64,000 bases of DNA from Sipunculus nudus (Eukaryota > Annelida > Sipuncula > Golfingiida > Sipunculidae). The notes under the pieces are model-generated. The model was not told the origin of the DNA, did no database searches, and was given only the letters and a program-made list of their open reading frames with translations. The stretch is taken from positions 1,823,318 through 1,887,317 of the forward strand of contig CM049314.1 of assembly GCA_026874595.1 (NCBI GenBank), in the 5' to 3' direction. The position numbers and the translations under genes are program-made. Below are positions 38,101-49,185 of the stretch, in pieces; positions within the stretch are counted from its first letter, which is position 1, and each line of letters begins with the position of its first letter.

Positions 38101-39728
38101 ACATACAAACATAGAAAAACAGAACCATTATGAACTTTGTACAGTTAATCCAGAGGGTCAAGAATATATAATCACTGTTTTTGTGGAATATTTACAGAGT
38201 TGATAATTAAAAAAACTATTCTAAGTAATTAATTAATGGTTTCCATTTATTATGGTGAACAGCAATATTACCAGTTCGTTTAGCTATGTTTTTTTTCAAT
38301 ATAATATATCTGCCTTATATAAGCCTGTAATCTGTCAAGGTATGGTAATATGTCTTTACATTTACATATATATATAAACCTTTTGAATAATAGAAGTAAT
38401 ATATCAAGTGTGGAGCAATTTTTTTTGTTTAATAAAACACCTTTTTTTCAGAAAGATTAGCATCATCTATCACAAAATTTAAACTCAAGAGCCAGCTTTT
38501 CATCTGTGACATTATTTTCTGGGTTTCCTTGCACTGATAGAAAAGATGCAATAAGGATTCCTTCTCATTTTTACAAAGAAAGCAAAGTATACTATCTTTC
38601 TTTCCGATCGTAAATAAGAATGGGTTAAGGGCTATACATCTATGCATAAGTTTGAATTGAAAGATTCTTAGTGTTTCAGATATGGTTGTTTTCTTAATAT
38701 TATTAAAAGCCTCAAATATTGTTTCTTCACATTCACATTCCATCTCTTTGTTCCATTTTTCGATCATCTTTGTAGGTTTTGTATAAATATTATATATTAC
38801 ATATAATATATGTAACTTTCTTAATTTCCATTACTTTATCTAATTTTGTAAATTAGATTCCACAGTAATATAAACTGGCGCAGAGTTCTTAGTTTCAATT
38901 CATTTTCATGTGATATTATATTTTATTGGGCTTATATTAAGATAAATGACAGTATCTTAAGTGCTTTTCTGTTTTACTCTACCGTAATTATTAATAAAAA
39001 TGATTCGCAAGTTTTTTCCACAAAGTATGGACTTAGATTTCGGTAAAGTAAAATTGAAATCCATGAATCATTTCTTTGGCTTAATGGGTAAATATATAGA
39101 CACGCATAGATAAGACAGAATGACACTTGACATTCGCAGGGGCGTCAGTATAGGGGGGTGTGGGTAGGGGTGGGGTGAGGGTATATATCCCTCCCACACG
39201 TTTTGACAAGGGGGTCGTTGTCAATGTAATCACCTCCCCCCACCAATTCAGAGAATAATTTTTATATATTGCAAATGAAATGTATTAATATAAAGAATTA
39301 TAGACTTTGGTTCCATTTATGAGTTTACTATGAAATATCATCCAAACCCTGTTTAGAAATAACTTACCGTATACTGGAAACATTACACCTCATTTTCTAA
39401 ATGATTTTCTAAAATTATATTTATTATTAGATAATTGTAATATATTTGAAATGTGATAAAGTATATATATTTGAAATGTGTCATACAGATGTTAACAAGG
39501 TGTATATATATATGTATTTATAATATATATATATATATATATGCGTATATATATATGTGTGTAAATATATATACATATTTAAATATAATGTATGTGTGTG
39601 TCTGCGAGTAACCCCCCCCCCCCCACCCATGAAGATAAATTGACGCCACTAGGTCACATCCGTCTTTGTGTAAACCTTACCTCATTATGAGTCATGGGCT
39701 GATTGGTCACAGGATCTACTTTCGCCAT
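35175..39728 (-). CDS. PLAC8-family cysteine-rich protein, copy C (4 exons)
   Basis: Coding exons are 39681-39728, 36861-37044, 35877-36013 and 35175-35270; they join in phase to 154 residues. Exons 2, 3 and 4 have exactly the lengths of copy B (184, 137 and 96 nt); exon 1 is one codon shorter (MAKVDPVTNQPMTHNE). Donors GTAAGG, GTAAGT and GTATGG with AG acceptors are intact. The PLAC8 motifs match copy B: W-TTGLCDCFSDCGVC, GWCCPSCLACQVA, R-V-K-L-R, CIMCCCTTCGICQMKRE. A clear difference is Phe in place of the first Cys of the CCC triplet in exon 3. Intron 1 is enlarged by a DNA element, a LINE tail and another small element. An acceptor-like TTTGCAG lies shortly before the ATG, again suggesting a 5' non-coding exon. 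Function is not deducible. Confidence 0.85.
36341..36524. mobile_element. Short GC-rich insertion with G- and C-runs
   Basis: Absent from A and B at the aligned place (AGAAGGACTGAAGAA). It contains G13 near 36358, a C-run near 36414-36431 and ends GGATCCGCCCCGG. The end resembles the GGATCCGCCACTG terminus of the element at 40357-41329, so it is probably a related small non-autonomous element. Confidence 0.5.
37181..37962. mobile_element. 782-bp TIR element in intron 1 of PLAC8-like copy C
   Basis: It begins CTGTAGAATTGGTT and ends AACCAATTCCACAG, an inverted repeat of 14 bp with one mismatch. The left flank is TAATATA (37174-37180). The right flank, after removal of the LINE that later landed on this edge, is TAATATAAACTGG (38866 onward), giving a 7-bp duplication. 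Units A and B lack it. No transposase frame. Confidence 0.7.
37969..38856 (-). mobile_element. 5'-truncated LINE tail
   Basis: It is bounded by a perfect 15-bp target duplication ATTCCACAGTAATAT (37954-37968 and 38857-38871). In minus orientation the A-rich 3' end abuts 37969. The target is the edge of the 782-bp TIR element, so the LINE is the younger insertion. Confidence 0.85.
38430..38767 (-). pseudogene. LINE reverse transcriptase C-terminal zinc-knuckle fragment
   Basis: A 112-residue open segment contains FQFKLMHRCIALNPFLF followed by CFLCKNEKESLLHLFYQC, the Cys-x2-Cys...His...Cys pattern found downstream of reverse transcriptase in LINE ORF2 (zf-RVT type). After KKVF a frameshift leads into CKDILPYLDRLQAYI, a usual LINE C-terminal tail. 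No RT catalytic region is present, as expected for a 5'-truncated copy. Confidence 0.75.
39137..39652. mobile_element. 516-bp insertion with CAGGGGCGTCA and TGACGCCACT ends
   Basis: Units A and B read GACATCTATCTGTGTG or equivalent here; C is interrupted between GACATTCG and GTCACATCCG. The ends form an imperfect inverted repeat (CAGGGGCGTCA against CTAGTGGCGTCA). It contains an AT-rich core and a C-run near 39611. Ends starting CAG are hAT-like, but a clean 8-bp duplication was not found. Confidence 0.55.
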
Positions 39729-39822
39729 TGCTTGATTTTAAGAGACTATTATCTGCAAATAACAAATATTAAGATTTAAATACATGTGGCATTTAATTTT
39801 CATCATCTCCGTGTCCGAGCAG

Positions 39823-39827
<5 letters not shown>

Positions 39828-39902
<75 letters not shown>
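39828..39902. repeat. (CT)n(AT)n compound microsatellite
   Basis: CT tract to 39863, then AT tract to 39902. Confidence 0.98.
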
Positions 39903-39905
<3 letters not shown>

Positions 39906-40356
39906 CTGCCTGTATGTCTTTATCTATATGTCCCTTTCTCTCTCTCTTTCTTAGTATGTCGTCCTGGTTCTGTCTTTGTAGCTCTCTTTATGTCTGCCTT
40001 GCCTATACGTCACATATGTCCTTGTCTTTGTCCGTCTGTCTGTCTCTGCCTCGCTCTATCACGGGCGCGCGCGTCATATCACCCGTCCAGTCACTTAACA
40101 TATCACTGGTGACAAATAACTGATCCCAAATTCTAATCTTGCAACAAAAACAGAGCCCTTTCATTGTTTAAATCTTCAGAAAATTTCTATGGGCATAACC
40201 TTAATAGGAACATGATATTTTTAGGGTATACATCTTAACTACAATCAGATGATAAGCTTATTTATTAAATCATATTTTTTGTGATACATAATGTTATCCA
40301 ACGTGATATGTCAGACCGGCTATTTAGGAACATTTTTCTACATTATCAGACACATT

Positions 40357-41329
40357 CAGTAGCGGATCCAGATATTCGGAAACAGGGGGGCGTTGATATG
40401 GGGTTGGAGGCTGATATGTTTTATTAAAACTAAGTTCTAACAAAATTATTTTGTACATTTCATATATAAATAAATATATATACATACATAAATATATTAT
40501 TACGTAAAATTTATCAAAAATATTTGGTTTTTTTTTTTATTTCACCTATTTTGCCAAGTTTTCTTAAATTTGGAGAGGGTATGGGAGGGGATGTCCCCCT
40601 ATCATGTTGGGATTCTTTTGATATGCAATGTAAAGAGGCTTTGAGGCACCTGTCACATAAAATATGAGGTTTTTCCGTTCCTTGACTTCTGTTCTCTTAA
40701 GATGTTGCATGACGTATTCATGGTGGGGGTGGGGAGTATATAAACGTGTGACCGGTTTTAATATTTTTATTTCTCAATTAGGATATTGATTGGAAAGTAA
40801 CATGTTGATGTCAATGGGTTATAAATTATCTTTAAAATCTTTTAATTATCTTTAAAAAGGTAATTTTCATGGTAAAATAATGGTTAACATGTTAAAGTCG
40901 TATGTCAATTTTTTACCGGCTTCTGTTGCCTACACAACGCACCGGACCAAGCAGAACACGGGTCTTGATTCGAGTATTGGCCAAGCCGTGAAATTCCCGT
41001 TCGATTTCAACCCAGGCTGAGCTCTTTAGGCTAACGGGAAGATCATGCCTCACTCACAGGCGAATGCAATTTGGGCGGGTCCTCGCTGCTATTACCCAGC
41101 AGAGTTTAATAACGGAAAGACTTCTTCCCCCCTTTTAGACACATTAGGGTGCTCTCATAATATGGAGTAAATCACAAGCTCTGCATTAAAATCCTCAACT
41201 TATTAATTGAAAAGTAATACACTGTGGTTAATTTAATTATCTAACTGCTGAGTAATAAAAAGAAATATAAAAAAATGAAAATTTAATACGAATAAATTGG
41301 GGGGAGGGCTTCCTCTGGATCCGCCACTG
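40357..41329. mobile_element. hAT-like non-autonomous element, 973 bp
   Basis: Inverted ends CAGTAGCGGATCCAG and CTGGATCCGCCACTG match over 15 bp with one difference. CAGTGGCGGATCCAG ends are, to my knowledge, common in hAT-type miniature elements. Unit B lacks the insert near 28950. No transposase frame; an exact target duplication was not found, so the flanks may have diverged. Confidence 0.6.
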
Positions 41330-44020
41330 AAATATGTGAAATATTTTATGTAAACAAGACATCAATGTCTGTAGTATAAGAGTATTTCAATATTTGTTTT
41401 GGAATAAGATACAGAATAATTCTCTTATTATGCATTATGTAACTTTGCTAATTTCGTAAGGTATCTGGTAGATTTCAGGTATTTTCATACTTTTATCAAT
41501 TCATTCACCCTGTATGTTATATTGTTGCTATTGGAAATAAGAATGTGAACAAGGATGCTTAATATGTTATACATAAACTTCTTACATCACTGCCGGAGCG
41601 AGTAGGGAAAAAGAGGGGGGGGGGGTGCTTATTGTGGTTGCAAACTCCCACCTAGCAGCAGCCTGTTAACCACACTTTAATGAAATCTCAAATTTTAATG
41701 AACTGAAGAAGCTGAGGTGGCAGTAAAAGCTATAGGGTTCGGATTTATTCTTGTGAAAGTATTTTAATATATAGGCACGCCATTGCTAACAGTATTTTTT
41801 TTTCATTTTCATCTGCTTGTCGAACTGTCATTTTCCCCGAGGTAAAACAAAAAATGACGTAATTCTGTTTGGATAAATAATAAATATTACATTCAAGGTT
41901 GACATAAGGGAATTCATGCAGCCGTTATTAATAAAAAGGCTGGTTTTATTCTGAAAGTTTGTCGTTCCGTCCGTCATGACGGCTTAACAGCGGAAACTGC
42001 TGTAACCAAAACTGCTTCAAACTTCAGTTCTCAACGCCACGGTAACCACCACATATTTTGTGCTACAACACGACCATGAACCGTAAGCGTCTGATGTTTT
42101 ACACTAAAACACAGCAAATATTATGATCCGACACTTGGGATGAGTGTTCATGACTCGCAGGCCCCTATCAGAGTATCAATTTATTTTAAAAAAGGCCTGA
42201 ATGTCATGTTGTCATGGCTAAGTCCCAAGTAACCCCAGTTTAAAGAAATCATTGAAATCGCTTATCGGGCTCTGCATATCGCACATAAAAAGCGGACCCC
42301 TTTAAAAGCACTGATGCTCACTTTAAAGTCACATGATAAAATATATAAAAAATAGCACCAAGGCGCCTTACCCTCTTGTGTCGACCAGATGAGTGGAATT
42401 TGCAAATAAAACGTGTGGTTGTGTTTGCGCAGGGTGATTCCAAGCAGGGGCATCACACAAAAATGATTACTAGTGTATGTAAACAAGTAATTAAACCTGT
42501 GTCTGACTACGTAGAAAGAAAAGGCAACACCGAGGCAACGGAAAGACTTTGAATATTTTGCTATGTTTACACGCTGCCAGTTTTAATGACTATACTGATA
42601 GGTTTGATACCAGGAGGGCTTACGGTGTCAATCCTTAAAAATTCCTCTTTGAGATACCGTTTCTCCTTTATTTTAAGGCTTGGAGACCTCTCCTGACTTG
42701 AGTTGACTGGTCCACGAGTATGATTCGACTTTGGTTCGGCTTTTTTCTCTGCACTTAACAATCTACTAAAATTTGGACCCCTCTAAGTTCACCTTTCTGA
42801 AAGCTAAGAAGATTCTCTACATAACGGCAGGGAAATATGGAGTTTAAAATTCCTTTTAAATATTTTATTTTAAAAAAATTCTTCCAGCACACCTAATGCA
42901 GGTACAGAATATACCTAGTTCGACCCCGCCCTTCTCCTAACCATGATCCACTTATAAAAGGGTGAATTATATACCTCCCCTGCTTTAGCGTCAGCGCCTT
43001 TCTCTTCTGGTCACTCTGTTGATCATTTGTGATATGAGAGTAAAAGTAAAGCGTTAAAACAATATGACAATATGAATACAGCATTAATTGTTCTTCTGTA
43101 GGTTTTCCTTGGTCCTGTCACTGTAACTTCATCAGTCAGTGCAAAATATATAGTAATTATAAATGAAGCTTCTTCATGTTGGTTGGGAATCCATTCAAAG
43201 CACATTACTAAGAGATTTATTTTTTTATTTTTGTGCCTGTTAGCATCATAACGCAAACTCTACAGCACTTTTTCAAGCGAAACAGGGGGGGGGGGGGGAG
43301 GGGGATGTTACTTTGGAAGGCAGCATTATATTTTTGTCCCCATCAGATAAAGGGGATATACCAGAATAATAATTGTCTTGGTGGAGGTTTCTGCCCCACT
43401 GAGTGATATTGTACTTTTTACCTATGACCCACTTCTTTAGGCAATAGCGATCGCGTCAAGTTCTGCAACAATTTGTATTCGATCTGACGTTTTGGGAAAG
43501 GTGAAATAGCCTCCTGCCACTTACCAGTATTAGAGTCCCAGTCCCTCTGGTACCTTATCCCAGGCCCGCTGAGAGGACGCGGTCGTATAAACAGATGAAA
43601 TTATCATGGAATCTTTACAGGTATCGTTCATGTAGAAAAAAAGCAGTTGTCTGTATTAAGGTATCTCATAATATGTTTACTTAAATTTGTAACAACGGCC
43701 ATGTTTCGGGGGGGGGGGGGGGGGGACTGTTTCGGGGAATAAGAAAATCAATAAATTTCCGGATAATTCGGTCCAATTTTTTTTTATTATGTTCCTCAGT
43801 ATTATTGCAAGTTTCGTATGCCTTATTTAATCATGTTAGCATATGTTTTCATCATGAAAATTAAAGAAAACTGTCTTTGTGTTACAAATGTATATATTTT
43901 AAAATATGTGGTGGGAGTGAAGGAAATAAAGATATTCTAGGAGACGAATTTTGTCTTGATGGTCTAAAGAAGGAAAGAGGGGGGGGGGGGATGGTCGGAA
44001 TGAGACTTGGTATACATAAA
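41330..44020. other. Unit C intergenic DNA, no gene seen
   Basis: Aligns in blocks with B (29000-30300) and A (14040-15060). Several G-runs occur (near 41619, 43286, 43710 and 43978). Confidence 0.55.
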
Positions 44021-44021
44021 G

Positions 44022-45664
44022 ATATTGATAGGCTCTGACTCTTTATGAACGTCATTTTTTCAGTATCAGACTCTTTATGAACGTCATTTTTTCAGTATCA
44101 GACTCTTTATGAACGTCATTTTTTTCAGTAGCAGACTCTTTATGAACGTCATTTTTTCAGTATCAGATTCTTTATGAACGTCATTTTTTTCAGTATCAGA
44201 CTCTTTATGAACCTCATTTCTTATAGTATCAGACTCTTTATGAACGTCATTTTTTCAGTATCAGACTCTTTATAAACGACATTTTTTTCAGTATCAGACT
44301 CTTTATGAAAGTCATTTTTTTCTGTATCATACTCTTTATGAACGTCATTTTTCCAGTATCAGACTCTTTATGAAGGTTTTTTTTCAGTATCAGACTCTTT
44401 ATGAACGTCATTTTTTCAGTATCAGACTCTTTATGAAAGTCATTTTTTTCTGTATCATACTCTTTATGAACGTCATTTGTTTCAGTAACAGACTCTTTAT
44501 GAAGGTTGTTTTTTTCAGTATCAGACTCTTTAGGAACATCATTTTTTTCAGTATCAGACTCTTTATGAACCTAATTTCTTTCAGTATCAGAATCTTTATG
44601 AACGTCTTTTTTTCAATTTCAGACTCATTATGAACGTAATTTTTTTCAGTATCAGATTCTTTATGAACGTCATTTTTTTCAGTAACAGACTCTTAATGAA
44701 CCTCATTTCTTTCAGTAATAGACTCTTTATGAAAGTCATTTTTTTCTGTATCATACTTTTTATGAACGTCCTTTTTTTCAGTATCAGACTCTTTATGAAC
44801 GTCATTTTCTCAGTATCAGACTTTCTATGAACGTCATTTTTTAAGTATCAGATTCTTTATGAACGTCATTTTTTTCAGTAGCAGACTCTTTAAGAACGCC
44901 ATTTTTTCAGTATAAGACTCCTTATGAACGTTATTTTTTTTTCAATAACAGACCCTTTATGAAAGTCATTTTTCCAGTATCAGACTCTCAATGAACGTCA
45001 TTTTTTTCAGTATCAGACTCTTTATGAACGTCATTTTTTTCAGTATCAGACTCTTTATGAACGTCATTCTTTTCAGTAACAGACTCTTTATGAAAGTCAT
45101 TTTTTCTGTATCATACTCTTTATGAACGTCATTTTTTTCAGTATCAGACTCTTTATGAACGTCTTTTTTTCAGTATCAGACTCTTTATGAACGTCTTTTT
45201 TTCAGTATCAGACCCCTTTATAAACGTCATTTTTTCAGTATCAGATTCTTTATGAACGTCATTTTTTTCAGTATCAGATTCTTTATGAACGTCATTTTTT
45301 TCAGTATCAGACTCTTTATGAACGTCATTTTTTCAGTATCAGACTCTTTATGAACGGAATTTTTTATTCAGTAACAGACTCTTTATGAACGTAATTTTTT
45401 CAGTATCAGACTCTTTATGAACGGAAATTTTCAGTATCAGAGTCTTTATGAACGTCTTTTCTTTCAGTATCAGATTCTTTATGAACGTCATTTTTTTCAG
45501 TATCTGAGTCTTTATGAACGTCATTATTTACAGTATCAGACTCTTTATGAACCTCATTTCTTTCAGTAACAGACTCTTCATGAGCGTAATTTTTTCAGTA
45601 TCAGACTCTTTATGGACGTCATTTTTCAGTATTAGATTCTTTATGAACGTCATTTTTTCTCAGT
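44022..45664. repeat. 33-35 bp tandem array, about 48 copies
   Basis: The unit CAGTATCAGACTCTTTATGA followed by ACGTCATTTTTT repeats with variable T-run length and point changes. Unit A has a single diverged equivalent near 15308-15340, flanked by the same unique sequence, so the array grew from one copy inside unit C. The open frames it gives are by-products of the repeat. Confidence 0.97.
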
Positions 45665-45793
45665 CAGTCCGAGCTGTACTCGGGACGTTCACATTCTTAA
45701 GTTAGTATACATATCCAAAATATATTCTAACAACGGCCTTTTAACTTTTCACTTTGTTATTCTCTGGTAAATGGATACAAGAAAATTAGACAT

Positions 45794-47206
45794 TTTTTTC
45801 TCTTTTTCTCTTCTCTAATTTAGAGGGTTGTCTCAGAATAATTTCATCTCAATTATTTTTTATTGTTTTGGGTTTATTTTTCATCACCGACAGACCCTGA
45901 AAGTTGAACATGCATGTGATAGTGTATATAACATTTATGCATGTGACAGTGGACAAAATTTTTATACAAAGAATAGTGGATTACATAATTATTACATTCA
46001 ATTACATATCATCTGATTCTTAACAGAGGCATTAATTTACCCCATTCGTCATCATGTAGGTCTAACATCATTTTCTTCTCAGCCACTTGGCGCTCTAATA
46101 ATTCCATATTTTCCACATGATAAACACATGTAACAAAAGACGGAACATCAACATCCTTACGTTATATAAACAAAACATATTTATAAATTAATATCAACAT
46201 ATCAAGGAGACATTTGAGTTCATTTTTCTCACATCCAACATCTATTAAACTGTCCTGTAATTAAGGCATATCAATACCTACTTTCATAACCCAATTCTTT
46301 ATTTGTCCATAAAATGTGACTGCCCTATGACACTAACAAAATAGATGGATAACAGTTTCCTTTTGAATGAAGCAATAAGAACATCTCTCAGTATCCGAGA
46401 TTTTCCATATTAAGTGTTTTCATTAACCGCTAAGACATTATGAAGAAATTTAAACTGGAAATATCGCATATACATATCTAAGGTAACAGTGTATACTAAT
46501 TTAGCTGCTTCTTTCCAGCTCCATTCATTGTTTGTTTCCCCTGAAGCTTTATTTTGTTTACTGGTTCTCCCTTTTTAGTATTTATAATATGATTATACAC
46601 TTGGTAGAAACAAATACTTCTCAAGTGCAGCATTTTGTTCTGTACTGGGATAATAACATCTTCAGAATTGCAGTTGAATATTGTGGAAGGTATTTCTTTT
46701 GATTCAATCTGTTGTTTCCAATTTGTAGGCAAAGCCAATGTATAAAATATATTTTATACTCCATACAAGAGTGCGGTATAATATCACTTAATTCTTTTTC
46801 ACAACCATTTTGCTTATACAGATAATATATGTATTTAATTCGTAATAGATAAATAACTTACATAAGTAGATCTCCCGTCCACTATTATATTTTTATTGTT
46901 CCATAAAGGCCGCCGATACATACTTTCTGCATATCAGGTACACATGAGGTAAACCTAGACCATAATTCTAAACACTGAATATAGAATTTTGAAATTTTCC
47001 TACCCGTAGTGCTCACGTCAAAATTAACCCCTATATTTTTTTATACCTCCCATATATTTCAAATAAAAATCTAAAAATATTGTACACTTATTAGTAGCTA
47101 ACAGGTTTTTCAATCGTATAATCCACATTATTCTCTGACTCTCTCTAATGGTTTCTATATCTGGGAGATTTATTCTTCCTTGTTCTCGGTCGCTGATTAG
47201 TACATC
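45794..47206 (-). mobile_element. 5'-truncated LINE tail with 14-bp target duplication
   Basis: AGAAAATTAGACAT flanks it at 45780-45793 and 47207-47220, and unit A has the empty site (near 15468, AGTAAATCAGACAG). The minus-strand 3' end is an A/G-rich tail at 45794. Translation near 46330-46480 gives RYFQFKFLHNVLAVNENT and, after a frameshift, CSYCFIQKETVIHLFC, the LINE zinc-knuckle pattern, followed by a stop. A further open piece (46496-46738) holds the upstream part. The copy is broken by frameshifts and stops. Confidence 0.8.
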
Positions 47207-47220
47207 AGAAAATTAGACAT

Positions 47221-49000
47221 GTGTACTGCGTTTTTATACAATAATCATACCCGTCGAATCTGGAGATTGTAAATATATAAATACATGTATATACATATAT
47301 CCATGACCAAAATCATATTTATCCTTAATTGTTTTAATATGAAGATTGATACATTTTACCTTGACGAGCCTCCCTTCACCTTACCGTCCCTTCAATTTTC
47401 AAATATTTTTATACTTTTTTATTTTGGCAGTAGGAGAATATACGTTTTGTTCTTTTATGTCCCCCATGCCCAATCATTATAGTAAAATGGTGTCTTCAAG
47501 GGAATTGTCTAATAGCTAAATTACAACAATCTTTAAATATTTCTGAGCTGATGGTGGCCTCTTCTTAGGTTGTGGTTCCTGCCCCCTCTGTTATGACAAA
47601 GTAAAGAACTCAACGTTTGAGGAGTACGTATGTAAATGGGACACTCATAAACGTGCATGAACGAAAGATAATTCTGTGCATGGTATTACTAACTGTCGTT
47701 GCTACTTGAATATCATAAATTTAGACAAGCTACCATGTGTTCAAAGTGAATACAATTATCTAACTTTTAGTTCTACATTTATCATTTATGAATGATTTCT
47801 GGTGTCAGCGACTTGCCGTATACCAAGACACGCCTTCAAATGATATATCATTAAGCCCGGGCCTCGCTCGCGTTGCTATGTCAGCCTTAGTAACCATGCC
47901 CCCTTTACGACTACAAAGGTCACTTTCGCAAAAAGCAATAAAATAGGTGTTGCATGTTGTGAGCGAGAGCGAGGCTAGGCATGCATAATGAATTATCAGA
48001 CAGGTAGCCGTGAAACCTTTGGTCGTTAGAACATATTTAAACACACTGCAATGCGAAACATGAACGCCAAGGAAAGTCTTCTGATCAATCCTGTATATAT
48101 TTAGTGGAATCCCTATACCCCCAACATTGAAAACTTTACCAAACTTGTCTTTATTCAATACTTATTTGTTAAGTTGCAAAACAAATAGATTTCCTTTTAA
48201 CATAATCATCCATTCCATTTTGAAATAAAACATTTACAGTAAACCCTGCCAGTATGCTGCAGATAGTATATGCTTTAGCTCAGCTTGTAGTTTGTACACA
48301 ATTTCACCAAACTTTAACAATGTGTTTTTTTGGTATAATAAATATAACAGAAAAATGAATGACTATTAGCCGTTGAACTAATTTCTACTGATATGAACGA
48401 GGCACTTTACTAAGTATTTTCTGTGAATACACCAAGGTTTCTCCTCCTGATTTTCACGGTCCAAGGGAAATTCGGAAGCCACACCCGTGAGTATCAACAC
48501 TTGTATCTGTTATATTACCCATATCAAACCAGTTAAGCAGGTTTGTTTAGGGCTGTGTCAATACCGTTGAAAGATTGATCTATTCATAGTGTAAAAAAGC
48601 AGCAGCATATTTCTCTGACACAAGAGTGAATGCCTCCTGTGAGCCTAGTAACATATTGATTTACATATGAAATGTGCACTCCTGCTTCGGTGGTTGATGC
48701 CCGTGTCCCTGCATGGAAGTTTAAAACCCTTTTCTGTCTGAAATGGGTATAAATAAACTGGTGTAACAGATTACATGGACACGGTTTTAAAAACCTTCCT
48801 GAACATGAATCTAATATTTTGGTCAATACAATTTGAAAACGTTTAAGACTGCCGTGTGGGCTTCAAGAGGTTAGGCCGTTGTGACCAAAGCTATACACAA
48901 TTACTGGATGCCTTGTTTAGGTCGGTAAAATCAGACACGCTCGATTTCCTATTAGTATACATTTCGTGTCATTTATTACTTTCCTCTGTTAATTGTTATA
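47221..49000. other. End of unit C and following DNA, no gene seen
   Basis: 47700-48620 aligns with 18240-18960 of unit A. From about 48620 onward the sequence looks unrelated to the triplication. Short open frames have no recognisable domain. Confidence 0.5.
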
Positions 49001-49001
49001 T

Positions 49002-49002
<1 letters not shown>

Positions 49003-49092
<90 letters not shown>
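49003..49092. repeat. (AT)n(AG)n compound microsatellite
   Basis: AT tract to 49060 followed by GA tract to 49092. The same (AT)n(AG)n layout recurs at 51310-51405. Confidence 0.98.
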
Positions 49093-49096
<4 letters not shown>

Positions 49097-49109
49097 GCCG
49101 GGATTTTAA

Positions 49110-49185
49110 TGTCGCCTAGGCGAGTTTAAAATCCGCCTGGTATCATCCAGGCGAGTTTAAAATGTACCTAGGCAAGATTCAAATC
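49110..49185. repeat. Three short repeats of CCTAGGCGAGTTTAAAAT
   Basis: CCTAGGCGAGTTTAAAAT, CCAGGCGAGTTTAAAAT and CCTAGGCAAGATTCAAAT follow one another at about 30-bp spacing directly after the microsatellite. Probably the tip of a repeat element. Confidence 0.7.

Larger units (their letters stand above)
35028..48620. repeat. Segmental duplication unit C
   Basis: Third unit. It aligns with A and B through the PLAC8-like gene and then in blocks up to GGGCTGTGTCAATACC...GAAAGATTGATCTA near 48550 (A: 18883). Beyond this no alignment to A or B was seen. It carries most of the identifiable private insertions. Confidence 0.75.

Noticed and set aside
37785-38108. 107-codon minus-strand frame rich in hydrophobic residues
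   Set aside because: It crosses the boundary between the 782-bp TIR element and the LINE tail, so it is an accident of two insertions.
4690-45664. Regular direct repeats that might suggest a CRISPR array
   Set aside because: Units are contiguous or vary throughout, there are no unique spacers of constant length, no cas genes, and the DNA is clearly animal.
44370-45705. Phe/Met/Ile-rich open frames on both strands
   Set aside because: They follow the roughly 34-bp minisatellite and its T-runs; composition is fully explained by the repeat.
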